A stretch of DNA of 64,000 nt, from assembly GCF_947077765.1 (NCBI RefSeq), contig NZ_CAMTTF010000002.1:558001-622000 (forward strand), read 5' to 3'. Of this stretch, positions 46,590 through 55,333 are shown piece after piece (position 1 is the stretch's first letter; every line of letters begins with the position of its first letter). A program made the translations under genes and the position numbers. This DNA is from Salinibacter grassmerensis (GTDB lineage Bacteria; Bacteroidota; Rhodothermia; Rhodothermales; Salinibacteraceae). The notes under the pieces are model-generated. The model searched no databases and was not told the origin of the DNA. It saw nothing but the letters and a program-made list of their open reading frames with translations.

Positions 46590-47012
46590 ATGCAAATCTG
46601 TAAGCCGAATTTGGTCCGTTCGCCCCGGCGCCGCGCCGGACGACGAAGGGACCATCATCTATCTGGGACGACCGTCGCCGATCGTCTCGAGCGGCCTACC
46701 TGCACCGAAAAGGCGGGCAGCCTTTCCCCAGATGATCACCGGGGCCGGTGCTACTTGGCCTTACACCCCGTAGGGTTTGCCGGGCCGCCCCGGTCGCCCG
46801 GAACGCCGGTGCGCTCTTACCGCACCCTTGCACCCCTTACCCCGACGGCTGTCGGGGCGGGACTGCTCTCTGTTGCACAAGCCGTCGCGCCGAGGATGCT
46901 CGGCACGCCTTCCCGTTAGGAAGTACGGTGCCCTGTGGTGTTCGGACTTTCCTCACCGCCGACCCGACTGCGTACAGACGGGATGCGACGGAGCGATGGT
47001 CCGATTTGCACG
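46590..47012 (-). ncRNA. rnpB: RNase P RNA (bacterial type A)
   Basis: Catalytic RNA of RNase P, which matures tRNA 5' ends. On the minus strand the universally conserved block GAGGAAAGTCCGAACACC lies at about 46940-46957, with conserved downstream CR elements such as ACAGAGAGCAG and the GGGTAAGGGTGC-like region. The 5' TGCAAATC (47010-47003) pairs with 3' GATTTGCA (46598-46591), forming P1 and fixing the ends to within a few bases. Roughly 423 nt. Located between the secG terminator and the CT398-like gene. Confidence 0.93.
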
Positions 47013-47074
47013 TCCCTCTTATGTACCGTGCCGGTGGAAAAAAGGTCCTGCTTGTGCCTGCGGCTAGGGGCACG

Positions 47075-47112
47075 CAAAAAAGCGCAGCGGCCTCGGCGGG
47101 CGGCTGCGCTTT
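47075..47112 (-). terminator. intrinsic terminator of the CT398-like gene
   Basis: On the minus strand GCGCAGC (47109-47103) pairs with GCTGCGC (47088-47082), extended by inner GC pairs, followed by TTTTTT (47076-47081). It starts at the stop codon of the preceding minus-strand gene. Confidence 0.85.
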
Positions 47113-47888
47113 TAAAGGTCGAGTGTCTCCTTCATTTCGTCGACCGTCTCGTTGTAGAGGTCCTGGTCGACGATGATGCGTCCGGTGTGCTCGCAGGCGA
47201 CGACGGTCTTTCGCTTCCGGATTTCGACCTGTCGCTGCGGCGGGACGGCGAAGCCGGCGGCGGCGCCTCGCTTGAGCGGCACGACGGCCCGGCCGTCGCG
47301 GAGGCGATCGCGGAGCTTCGAGTAGGCCTTGAGGTAGCGGCTGTCCACCTTCTCGGATGCCTCGTCCCGGAGATCCTCGAGAGTCTTCTCCTCGTCCTCC
47401 GTGTCGTCGACGACCTCTTCGAGCTCGTCCTGCTTCTCGTCGAGTACCTTCTCGAGCTCGTCGAGGCGTTCCTGCGTTTCCTCAATGGACCCCTCGTTCG
47501 ACTCGATGGTCTCCTCGGCCTCCTCGATGGTCTCTTCGGCCTCGGCGATGCGCTCCTCCTGACTTTCAATCTCCTTCGTGAGCGCGTCGAACTCGCGGTT
47601 GTTGCGGACTTCGAGCTGCTGCTCCTCGTACTTGTCAATGAGGCCCTCAGCCTCCTTGATGTCGAGCTCGGCCTGCCGCTTGGCCACCTTTTGCTCCTGG
47701 ACCTCTTCGTCGTAGTTGTCGAGGCGTGTCTCGAGGCCCGCCTTCTCGTCCTCCAGATCGCGAATTTCGGCGGGGAGGTCGCCGCGGAGCTTCTGGATCT
47801 GGTCGATCCGGTTGTCAATATGTTGGAGCCGGACCAGGGCACGGAGCTGATCCTCCACATCCGTCTTTTTCTTTCGGGCAGTCGGCAT
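47112..47888 (-). CDS. CT398-like coiled-coil protein with degenerate zinc ribbon
   Basis: A 258-aa cytoplasmic protein. Residues 20-190 are one long, Glu-rich heptad coiled coil; the C-terminus has the CT398/zinc-ribbon pattern (SRYLKAYSKLRDRL...VPPQRQVEIRKRKTVVACEHTGRII). In family members the ribbon has four cysteines (two CxxC pairs); here only one remains, the positions of the first pair reading GAAAG and the second C-E-H-T. The family is normally next to nif3, as here. Function is unknown (protein scaffolding or nucleic-acid binding have been proposed). Confidence 0.82.
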   Translation of the reverse strand: MPTARKKKTDVEDQLRALVRLQHIDNRIDQIQKLRGDLPAEIRDLEDEKAGLETRLDNYDEEVQEQKVAKRQAELDIKEAEGLIDKYEEQQLEVRNNREFDALTKEIESQEERIAEAEETIEEAEETIESNEGSIEETQERLDELEKVLDEKQDELEEVVDDTEDEEKTLEDLRDEASEKVDSRYLKAYSKLRDRLRDGRAVVPLKRGAAAGFAVPPQRQVEIRKRKTVVACEHTGRIIVDQDLYNETVDEMKETLDL

Positions 47889-48128
47889 AGACTAGCTGTT
47901 TTTGATCATTTGAGCGCGGATGAACACCACCCAACATGTACATTCACACTGGACGGAGGTTCATACCTCCATATGGGACTTCTTTCATTTCGTGCAAAAA
48001 CATTGGGGCAGGCCGGGAGGTCAGCCCGTCTGAGCGACCGTCTCGGGGCAACGACGGTACACACCGGTCGTGCGTAGGGGGCATCCAATCACACCGAGAA
48101 TGTTGGACGTCCGTCTCTGGAGATGTTC

Positions 48129-49286
48129 CTACGAGTGGTTGCTCGAGGAGTCGCTCGTCGGGACGAACGTGCGCATGGGGCTGGTGGTAGTGGCCGTCCG
48201 GTGCCAGTCGACTCGGGGAAACTGCCCCTGGAGCCGGTCGCGGAGCAGGGCCTCAGTGAGGGCTTCGGTTTCGTAGTGGCCGGGGTCGACGAGGGCCATC
48301 TGAGGGGTGCCGTCGCGGTTGAGCACGTCGAAGAACTCGTGGTACTTGACGTCCGCGGTGACGTAGGCGTCGGCCCCGGCGCCCCGGGCCGTGCCGATGA
48401 AGTCGCTCCCGGCGCCGCCGCAGACGGCGACGCGCTCGACGGTCACGTCGGGGTCGCCTGCGTAGCGCAGGCTGCCGGCGTCGAGGCGCGTCGCCACGCG
48501 CTCGAGAAACGCGGAAAGCGGCATCGGTTCCTCCAGGTGCCCCAGGGCGCCGAGCCCGGTCTGCGAGTTTTTTTGCTTCACGGGATAGAGGTCGTGGGCC
48601 ACCTCCTCGTAGGGGTGAGCCTCCTGCAGGGCCGCCATCACGGTGCCCAGGTTCCAGCGGGCCACCTCCACCTCGAGCTTGCGCTCGTGTGCGGACTCCA
48701 CCGCGCCCCCAGCCGTCCCGATGTGGGGGTCGGCGCTGGCGCCGGGCTTGAAGAAGCCGGTGCCTTCCGACGCGAACGCGCAGGCCTCGTAGTCGCCGAT
48801 CCGGCCGGCGCCCGCGTCGGCGAGGGCCTCCCGCACCCCGTCGAATGCGTCCTCCGGCACAAAGACAGCTAGTTTGTAGAGCGTGTCTTCAAAGCCGTCG
48901 AGGAAGCCGACGTCGGTCAGCCCCAGTCGGTCGGCGAGGGCAAACGAGACGCCCTCCGGCGCCGCGTCGAGGTTCGTGTGGATGCTGTAGAGCCCGACGC
49001 CCGCCTCCGCGAACTGGAGGGCCAAGTTGGACACATAGTCGTCGGCCGTCACGCCGTCGAGCGGCCGGAAGAGGAGAGGGTGGTGGGTGATCACGAGCTC
49101 GGCGCCCTGGTCCTTCGCCTCCGCCAGCACCTCTGGCGTCGCGTCGAGCGCCAGCACCGCAGACGTTACGGGTCGGGATGCATCGCCCACCTGCAGGCCG
49201 ACGTTGTCGTAGTCCTGCGCGGACCCGGGCGGGGCCCAGGCTTCGAGGGCGGAGGTGATGTCGGCGATGGCGGGCGCGTCACTCAT
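48129..49286 (-). CDS. Nif3-like dinuclear metal centre protein (DUF34)
   Basis: A 385-aa member of the Nif3/DUF34 family, predicted metal-dependent hydrolase or GTP cyclohydrolase-like assembly. It shows conserved DNVGLQVGD, LVITHHPLLFRPLDG and YSIHTNLDAAPEGVSFALA metal-binding segments, a central PII-like insertion (VFVPEDAFDGVREALADAGAG) and the C-terminal VAVCGGAGSDFIGTARGAGADAYVTADVKYHEFFD segment (metal His). Family members are common and broadly conserved, but the cellular role is unsettled. It lies upstream of the CT398-like gene, its usual neighbour. Confidence 0.88.
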   Translation of the reverse strand: MSDAPAIADITSALEAWAPPGSAQDYDNVGLQVGDASRPVTSAVLALDATPEVLAEAKDQGAELVITHHPLLFRPLDGVTADDYVSNLALQFAEAGVGLYSIHTNLDAAPEGVSFALADRLGLTDVGFLDGFEDTLYKLAVFVPEDAFDGVREALADAGAGRIGDYEACAFASEGTGFFKPGASADPHIGTAGGAVESAHERKLEVEVARWNLGTVMAALQEAHPYEEVAHDLYPVKQKNSQTGLGALGHLEEPMPLSAFLERVATRLDAGSLRYAGDPDVTVERVAVCGGAGSDFIGTARGAGADAYVTADVKYHEFFDVLNRDGTPQMALVDPGHYETEALTEALLRDRLQGQFPRVDWHRTATTTSPMRTFVPTSDSSSNHS

Positions 49287-49325
49287 AAAACACGTGTTGC
49301 GGAATCAGGAGCAGTGCGGTGGTCG

Positions 49326-50456
49326 CTACGGGTGGATGGGAGAGGCGGGCTCGGCGCGAGGAGACACCTCTGACGTCGGGACCCCGAACGAAGTGCCCAC
49401 ATCCAGCCCGGAGGCAATGAGCGGATCGTTTAGGGGCACGGTTCGGGTTTTGCCGGCGATCTCGTCGAGTGGAACCTGTGTGAAGGCATCGTTCTGGACC
49501 GCAACCATGACGCCCGTGGTGGCCTCCGCGACCAGGGCCGCCGCGCGGGTGCCCAGGGCCGTGGCGAGGGTTCGATCGTACGCCGTAGGAGACCCGCCCC
49601 GCTGCATGTGGCCGAGGACGGTGGTCCGGATGCTGGTGTCGAGGTGCTCCCGCAGTTGGTCGGCGAGGACGCGGCTGATGCCGCCGAGGCGGATGGAGTC
49701 GGTGTATTCTTCGCCCCGCTCCTGCACCACGTAGTCCTCCTTCTTCCCCCGAGCTCCCTCGGCCACCGCGATGATTGTGAAGCGCTGGCCACTCCGCTCG
49801 CGGTCCCTGCACACGTCCGCAACGTTTTCCACCTCGTACTCGATCTCCGGCAGGAGAATCACGTCGGTTCCACTGGCGACCCCTGCGTGAAGGGCAATCC
49901 AGCCCGAGTACCGGCCCATCGTCTCGACGATCATCACCCGGTGGTGGCTCTGTGCCGTCGTGTGGATGCGGTCGATCGCGTCGGTTGCGGTGCTGACGGC
50001 CGTGTCGAACCCGACCGTGCGGTCGGTGCCCACCAGGTCGTTGTCGATCGTCTTAGGCACGCCCACGATGTCGACGCCGAGGTCGGTAAGTCGATTGGCG
50101 ATGGACATGGTCCCGTCACCGCCAATCGCCACCAGGGCGTCTAGGTCGAGGTTGCGGTAGGTCTTCATCACCTGGGCAGACACGTCGGCGCCCCCCCGGG
50201 GAAGGTAGTTGAAGGGGTCGGCCTTATTGCTGGCCCCGAGGATGGTGCCGCCCCGGGTGAGGATGCCGCTCACGTCGCGGTAGTGGAGGGGGTCGACGTT
50301 GCGGTTGACGACGCCGCGGAACCCGTCCCGGAAGCCGAGCACCTCCGCATCGTGCTGGAGAGTAAGGCTCTTCGTTACGGCACGGAGCGCAGCGTTGATG
50401 CCGGGGCAGTCGCCCCCGCCGGTCAGAACGCCGACGCGAAGAGAGTCACTGGCCAT
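49326..50456 (-). CDS. pfkA: 6-phosphofructokinase (ATP-type, group III)
   Basis: Phosphorylation of fructose 6-phosphate in glycolysis. The 376-aa protein has VGVLTGGGDCPGINAALR, GGTILGASN, GGDGTMSIA, GVPKTIDNDL, GFDTAVSTATDAIDR and METMGRYSGW-type segments. At the donor-selective positions it has Gly (GGDGT), as in ATP enzymes, but Lys at the PKTIDNDL position, as in PPi enzymes. That Gly/Lys pair occurs in ATP-dependent group III enzymes such as those of actinomycetes. It has no allosteric-type extensions. Confidence 0.9.
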   Translation of the reverse strand: MASDSLRVGVLTGGGDCPGINAALRAVTKSLTLQHDAEVLGFRDGFRGVVNRNVDPLHYRDVSGILTRGGTILGASNKADPFNYLPRGGADVSAQVMKTYRNLDLDALVAIGGDGTMSIANRLTDLGVDIVGVPKTIDNDLVGTDRTVGFDTAVSTATDAIDRIHTTAQSHHRVMIVETMGRYSGWIALHAGVASGTDVILLPEIEYEVENVADVCRDRERSGQRFTIIAVAEGARGKKEDYVVQERGEEYTDSIRLGGISRVLADQLREHLDTSIRTTVLGHMQRGGSPTAYDRTLATALGTRAAALVAEATTGVMVAVQNDAFTQVPLDEIAGKTRTVPLNDPLIASGLDVGTSFGVPTSEVSPRAEPASPIHP

Positions 50457-50745
50457 GGGGCGGCGCAGGAATTTGAAAGAAGAACCGAAACGGACACGAG
50501 CCCGGGACTAAAATTTTAGTTGGTGGTCTTATGAGCGGAGGCCCGGAAGTGTGCAAGGGGAATGCGAAAAAAGGATTCGTTCGGAGGAACGCAAGCGCTC
50601 CTGCCTCTGCACGGGGGGGTAGAAGGGTGCTGAGAGCGGTTCGGACCATCACGGGTCGCCGAAAAACTCCGGCTCCGCCAGCGCGTTGAAATCGCGCAGG
50701 TGATCATAGATGACTCACTGACGTGCTCCAAAATCAACCCGTCTC
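50457..50745. promoter_or_regulatory. divergent promoter region of pfkA and the DUF2237 gene
   Basis: Contains the perfect 14-bp palindrome ACTAAAATTTTAGT at 50507-50520, 51-64 bp upstream of the pfkA start. It is very AT-rich for this genome, so it may overlap the pfkA -10 element or be an operator. No RNA gene seen. Confidence 0.3.
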
Positions 50746-51153
50746 ATGAAGGTTCAGCAGTCGAGAAATGTTCTCGGCGGGGTCCTCCGCGCGTGCTCGA
50801 TGGATCCAGAGACCGGATTCTACCGGGACGGCCACTGCCGAACGGGTCCCCGCGACACAGGCAGTCACGTGGTGTGTGCCGAGATGACGGAGGCGTTTCT
50901 GGAGTATACGAAGCGCCAGGGCAATGACCTTATGACGCCACGTCCAGAGATGGACTTTCCAGGGCTGGAGCCTGGGGATCAGTGGTGCCTCTGTGCGGCG
51001 CGGTGGCGGGAGGCCGTGGAGGCCGGCGCGGCCCCGCCCGTCGTGCTGGCGGCCACTAGCGAGGCGGCCCTCAAGGCCGTGGATCTGGAGATGCTGAAGG
51101 CTCACGCCGTCGATGCGCCGTCGTCGGACGACGACGCGGCCCAGGACGCGTGA
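50746..51153 (+). CDS. DUF2237 family protein
   Basis: A 135-aa protein with the DUF2237 opening (QSRNVLGGVLRACSMDPETGFYRDGHCRTGPRDTGSHVVCAEMT, shown only in part here) and the conserved DWCLCAARW-like segment (GDQWCLCAARWREA), with conserved Cys residues. DUF2237 proteins are widespread in bacteria and some eukaryotes; no function has been assigned. The gene is transcribed away from pfkA. Confidence 0.85.
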   Translation: MKVQQSRNVLGGVLRACSMDPETGFYRDGHCRTGPRDTGSHVVCAEMTEAFLEYTKRQGNDLMTPRPEMDFPGLEPGDQWCLCAARWREAVEAGAAPPVVLAATSEAALKAVDLEMLKAHAVDAPSSDDDAAQDA

Positions 51154-51326
51154 GTGCTCAGTGTCGGTACCAGATGTCAGGTCCCCCGAAGAGACCTAGG
51201 GGATGCAAGCACACCCCCACGAGCATTGGCGATACAGAAGAGGGTCGGGGGGCGTCTCGCAGAGTCTCTAGGCACCAACGACCCGGACGCTAGAGGCCCT
51301 CACCGCGTCGGGATGATCAGAGTGCA

Positions 51327-51884
51327 TCAGGTGCGGAGGTCGGGCAGGGGGGCATCGGCCGGGACGAAGGAGAGGGCAAGGCCATTGTTGCAGTAGCGGA
51401 GGCCGGTGGGGTCCGGTCCGTCCTCGAAGATGTGGCCCTGATGGCCGCCGCAGCGGGCGCAGTGGTACTCAGTGCGGGTATAGCCCAGCTTCGTATCCTT
51501 CTTCGTGTCGACCTGACCGTCGAGCGAGGCCCAGAAGCTTGGCCAGCCCGTCCCGCTCTCGTACTTAGTCTTCGACGAGAACAGCGGCAGACGGCAGGCG
51601 GCGCAGATGTAGGTGCCGGTCCGGGTCTCGTTGAGCAGTGGACTCGACCTGCGCGGCTCGGTTCCCGCCTCAAAAAGAATCTGGTATTCGTCTTCCGTCA
51701 GAAGGCGCCGCCACTCTTCCTCAGACGCATCCAGTGGAGGAAAATCCTCGGGGAGGGAGTGCACGCCGAGTGTGTCGGGGGCGGAAGTGGACGCTGGGGT
51801 TGATCGGCCCGGGTTGCACGCAGTCAGCGCTAGGGGCGCCACGGCAGCCCACCCCAGATGCTTGAGAAATGTTTTGCGGTCCAT
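51327..51884 (-). CDS. msrB: peptide-methionine (R)-S-oxide reductase, exported lipoprotein
   Basis: Reduces methionine-(R)-sulfoxide in oxidised proteins. The 185-aa product has a signal sequence of lipoprotein type (RKTFLKHLG..., LTAC with Cys23), then the MsrB fold: ETRTGTYICAACRLPLF, KYESGTGWPSFW, YHCARCGGHQGHIFEDGPDPTGLRYC with catalytic Cys in RYC and two CxxC zinc pairs. A periplasmic or envelope location is likely. Divergent from the Cys/His-rich protein and TonB receptor. Confidence 0.92.
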   Translation of the reverse strand: MDRKTFLKHLGWAAVAPLALTACNPGRSTPASTSAPDTLGVHSLPEDFPPLDASEEEWRRLLTEDEYQILFEAGTEPRRSSPLLNETRTGTYICAACRLPLFSSKTKYESGTGWPSFWASLDGQVDTKKDTKLGYTRTEYHCARCGGHQGHIFEDGPDPTGLRYCNNGLALSFVPADAPLPDLRT

Positions 51885-52067
51885 TGGGATGTCGGGATTA
51901 AATACAACGGCAGTGTCAGGGTATGGGGGACTGGCCCCCGAAATGTTTCAGTTTCCCCTCAGCTCCGCGAAAATACACTAAATGACACGAAAATGAGGGG
52001 GGTAGGTTGATCTGCGGGCGTAGTAAGACGTAACAATCATTACTCATTTCTAACCCCCTCCTCCGCT
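51885..52067. promoter_or_regulatory. divergent control region, with inverted repeat GTAA-N6-TTAC
   Basis: Only 183 bp separate msrB from the Cys/His-rich protein gene. GTAACAATCATTAC at 52030-52043 is an imperfect palindrome, 25 bp upstream of the right-hand gene, in an AT-rich setting. It resembles a metalloregulator box in form, but no exact known box was matched. Confidence 0.3.
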
Positions 52068-52502
52068 ATGCCTGCAGGCTTGGGTGCATTCCGGCTTCCT
52101 CGATGGGGGCGGACCCTGTCCGTCCTGCTCGTCGGGGCTTTGCTGATGCAGGGACCCGTCCAGGGCCTTATGCAGGCGGCCTACGAGGCGCTGGGGGCCC
52201 ATCAACAGTGTGCGCATGCTCAGCACGACGTGTGCCCGCGCAGTCCGGACGGACCCTGCACCTGCGCCCACACCAATCCCGACACTGAGTCGGAGGGCCC
52301 GGTCATGCGAGCGTGCCACAGCGGATCGCGGGTCCTAGCGGTTGTGACGGTGCCCAGATGGCAGACCCCGAGTGCCCCGACTGCTGTACCAGGCCCGCTT
52401 GTATCCGAAACAACGCTTCTACCTCTGTCGCCGCTCCCCCCACCGCAGCGCCTCGGCGACGACATCTTTCGTCCTCCCCGAACGACGCTCCTGCGCGCCT
52501 GA
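52068..52502 (+). CDS. Cys/His-rich exported protein of unknown function
   Basis: A 144-aa protein with an N-terminal signal segment (RTLSVLLVGALLMQGPVQG) and a Cys/His-rich core (HQQCAHAQHDVCPRSPDG, then CTCAHTN, later RACHSGS: five Cys and several His within 60 residues). The rest is Pro-rich. No known family. It lies 92 bp upstream of a TonB receptor in the same direction and divergent from msrB. The composition suggests metal binding, but this is inference from residues and context alone. Confidence 0.6.
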   Translation: MPAGLGAFRLPRWGRTLSVLLVGALLMQGPVQGLMQAAYEALGAHQQCAHAQHDVCPRSPDGPCTCAHTNPDTESEGPVMRACHSGSRVLAVVTVPRWQTPSAPTAVPGPLVSETTLLPLSPLPPPQRLGDDIFRPPRTTLLRA

Positions 52503-52594
52503 GTTGACCGGCGGGTGTGCTCCTGTACTCGCGTCGTTCGGATGCCCGCACGGATGAGGTCGTCCGTGCACCCCTAAATACCTGGAGGACTCTT

Positions 52595-54976
52595 ATGGAT
52601 CGCTACGTCGTTTTTGCATGCATCTCTTTCATTGCTCTCACTTTCATTCCCGCCGCCGCGGCCCAGTCGTCCGGGACCGTCACCGGTCAAGTCACCGATG
52701 GAGAGACGGGGCGCCCCTTACCCAGCGTCAACGTAATTGTCGAAGGATCCGGTGATGATGCCAGGCCGCGCGGCACGAGTACCGGGCCACATGGGCGTTT
52801 CACCGTTGATGGGCTCGTCGCTGGAGTCTACACCGTACGGGCGCGCTTCGTCGGCTTCGCGTCCCGTTCGCGTGAGGTCGAGGTGTCCGCCGCCGAAACC
52901 GTCGGTGTCCGGTTTGCTCTTTCTCCACGGACAGTCGGCCTCGATGCTGTCGAGGTGACGGCCGCACCCACTGCTTCCGAACCTGCCGAGCAACTCCAGA
53001 AGGCTGACATTCGGGAGGCCAATCCGCGTGATGGCGGTGAGCTTCTGCGCACGATGTCGGGGGTGAGCGCGGTGCGACGGGGCCCCGTCGGTCTCGATCC
53101 GGTTGTGCGAGGGCTACGCTCGGGGCAGGTGGGCGTCTACGTGGACGGGATGCGCACCTTCCCGGCCGGTCCAGCGCGCATGGACTCGCCGCTGAGTCAC
53201 ACGGGTCCCTCGACCATGCAGAGCATCGAAGTTGCCAAGGGCCCGTACGCGCTCACCTGGGGCGGCGGCCAGCTCAGCGCCATTCGCGTGGAGACCAACA
53301 GCCTTTTCAACGTGGCCCGCGGTGAGCGCCTGAGCGGACAGCTGCAAACCGGTTACGACAGCAACTTTGGCTCCTACGACGTGGCGGGCACGGCCAGTGG
53401 GCGAAGCGACGCTTTCGCCTACCGCGTTGACGGGGCCTACAGAACGGGCAACGACTACGAGACCGGAGACGGGACGTCGGTGCCCGCCGACTTTCTGAAC
53501 CGCGAGCTCCGCGCGAAGATCGGCTACAAACTCGGTGAGAATCAGCGCCTGACCGCTGGGGGCGGCTACCAGCGACAGGATGATGTCGATTACCCCGGCC
53601 GCCTGCTCAACGCCCAGTTTTTCAAAACCGGGCGCGCCCGCCTCGGGTACGAGTATGCTCCGGGCAACGGCCTGGTGCGTTCGGTTGAGGCGAAGGCGTA
53701 TGGCTACCAGACCCTGCATACGATGAACAACGACGGGAAGGTGACCTACGCCTCGGAGAATTTTCCGGGACCGCCGCTGCGCGTTGCCGTCAATGCCGAC
53801 ATCACAACACTCGGCGGGCGCGTGGTCACAAAGTTGGCGCCCTCGCAGAACCTGCGGCTCAAGATCGGTGCCGACGGGTACCGCGCCCACCGCGATGCCG
53901 AGCGGCCTTTCGAGGTTATCATGATGGGGAGGCGAGTCCCCGCATCTGAGGCGGGGGCAATCGACCGGTACAGCAAACAGATCTGGCCGGGAGTTTCCAC
54001 CGCTGACGCGGGCGTCTTCGCGCAAGCCACGCGCCTGCTTGGGACTGTTGAGGCCACCGGCACTGTCCGCGCGGACATGGTCTGGGCCGGGGCCGACGAT
54101 GAACAGGTGACCGACGTGTATCTCGACATTGCCAAGCCGGGCAGCGGGTCGCTGGATGCAGATGCGCTCGACCAGCGGGAATTCAACGTGAGCGGTGCAC
54201 TGATGCTCACAGCGCCGCTCTCGGAGGCCTGGACGCTCTCGGCCGGAGGCGGGACGGCGGTGCGCTCCGCTAGTGCCCTGGAGCGCTATGCAGACCGTTT
54301 TCCGTCGAATAAAGCGCAAACGAGTGCCGAGTTTATCGGCAATCCGCGGCTGGACCCGGAACGGTCCTGGCAGGCTGACCTCGAACTGGAGGCCCGCTAC
54401 GACCGGGTCTCGTTCACGGCGGGCGGCTTTGCGCGGCGCATCTCCAACTACATCACGCTCCAAGATGCGCCGGACGTGGAGCCCATGCTGCCACTGCCCA
54501 TCTTCGCGGAAGGGCCGTTTCGCTACGCCAACGGGACGGCCACCTTCTACGGCGGTGAGATGTCGGCGTCGGTGGCGGTGCTCCGATCGATCACAGCAAG
54601 CGTGAGCGGAAGTTACCTCTGGGGGGAAAACCTGGAAACCGGCCAGCCGGCGCTGGGTGTTGCGCCTCTGAGCGGGGACATTGGGGTCCGCTATGAGCCG
54701 CCCCAGGGTCGCTTCTACGTGGAGAGCACGCTCGGAGGAGCCGTGGAGCAAGACCGGGTGGCGGCGGTGCTTGGCGAGACCTCCACTGAGGGATACGTCA
54801 CCCTTGACCTCAAAGGCGGCCTTACGGTGGGACGCGGCATCTCCGTCGAGGGAGGTGTGACCAATGTCACCAATGTTGATCACGTCAACCATCTGAATGC
54901 AAAGAACCCATACTCCGGAATACCTATACCGGAGGCGGGCCGAATCTTCTTTGCGGGTATCAACTACGACTTCTGA
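52595..54976 (+). CDS. TonB-dependent receptor (possible metal receptor)
   Basis: A 793-aa outer-membrane receptor: signal peptide (1-23, ending AAAA), carboxypeptidase-regulatory-like domain (GQVTDGETGRPLPSVNVIV), plug (TMSGVSAVRRGPVGLDPVVRGL, VYVDGMR), then a barrel ending in aromatic Phe. Around Met196 the plug has a MDSPLSH segment followed by IEVAKGPYALTWG, reminiscent of copper receptors of the OprC/NosA type, though their cysteine is absent here. A good Shine-Dalgarno (GGAGG) lies 6 bases before ATG 52595. No STN domain or sigma/FecR pair is present, unlike the receptor at 17944. Confidence 0.88.
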   Translation: MDRYVVFACISFIALTFIPAAAAQSSGTVTGQVTDGETGRPLPSVNVIVEGSGDDARPRGTSTGPHGRFTVDGLVAGVYTVRARFVGFASRSREVEVSAAETVGVRFALSPRTVGLDAVEVTAAPTASEPAEQLQKADIREANPRDGGELLRTMSGVSAVRRGPVGLDPVVRGLRSGQVGVYVDGMRTFPAGPARMDSPLSHTGPSTMQSIEVAKGPYALTWGGGQLSAIRVETNSLFNVARGERLSGQLQTGYDSNFGSYDVAGTASGRSDAFAYRVDGAYRTGNDYETGDGTSVPADFLNRELRAKIGYKLGENQRLTAGGGYQRQDDVDYPGRLLNAQFFKTGRARLGYEYAPGNGLVRSVEAKAYGYQTLHTMNNDGKVTYASENFPGPPLRVAVNADITTLGGRVVTKLAPSQNLRLKIGADGYRAHRDAERPFEVIMMGRRVPASEAGAIDRYSKQIWPGVSTADAGVFAQATRLLGTVEATGTVRADMVWAGADDEQVTDVYLDIAKPGSGSLDADALDQREFNVSGALMLTAPLSEAWTLSAGGGTAVRSASALERYADRFPSNKAQTSAEFIGNPRLDPERSWQADLELEARYDRVSFTAGGFARRISNYITLQDAPDVEPMLPLPIFAEGPFRYANGTATFYGGEMSASVAVLRSITASVSGSYLWGENLETGQPALGVAPLSGDIGVRYEPPQGRFYVESTLGGAVEQDRVAAVLGETSTEGYVTLDLKGGLTVGRGISVEGGVTNVTNVDHVNHLNAKNPYSGIPIPEAGRIFFAGINYDF

Positions 54977-55333
54977 TCTGGGCGAAGCTCCTCATTCCCT
55001 GACTGGTGGTGTGAAAACCGTGAGCTGGACGGGTCGATGGCAACGCGTCTTCCAATGGTGGAGCGGTTGGGTGCTTGGCTTGAGCGGAGGAGTGTCAGTC
55101 GACGACGGGAGACGAATTGGGCCCGGCGTCGGGAATGGGCTCGTCCCAGGCCCAGATCGAGTCGTCGCGGAATAGATGGTGAGAAGGGAGAGTCCCGGTT
55201 TGTGGTCGTCAGCACGAGACGCAGGCCCACCGGTTGGTACAGAACCGCACGTTCCTCGTGGGGACGACCCGCACGAGTGGGCGCGTGATACAGGCCGGCG
55301 GCTCGTGTGGACGAAGCGCGGGCGGAGAAGAGA
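54977..55333. other. gene-free stretch between the receptor and the outer-membrane protein gene
   Basis: No convincing coding frame, RNA gene, repeat or terminator was seen in these 357 bp. Two convergent genes end on either side. Confidence 0.5.

Noticed and set aside
54977-55333. Small frames at 55037-55288 and 55176-55412
   Set aside because: Arg-rich translations in overlapping frames, no start signal or family; treated as chance.
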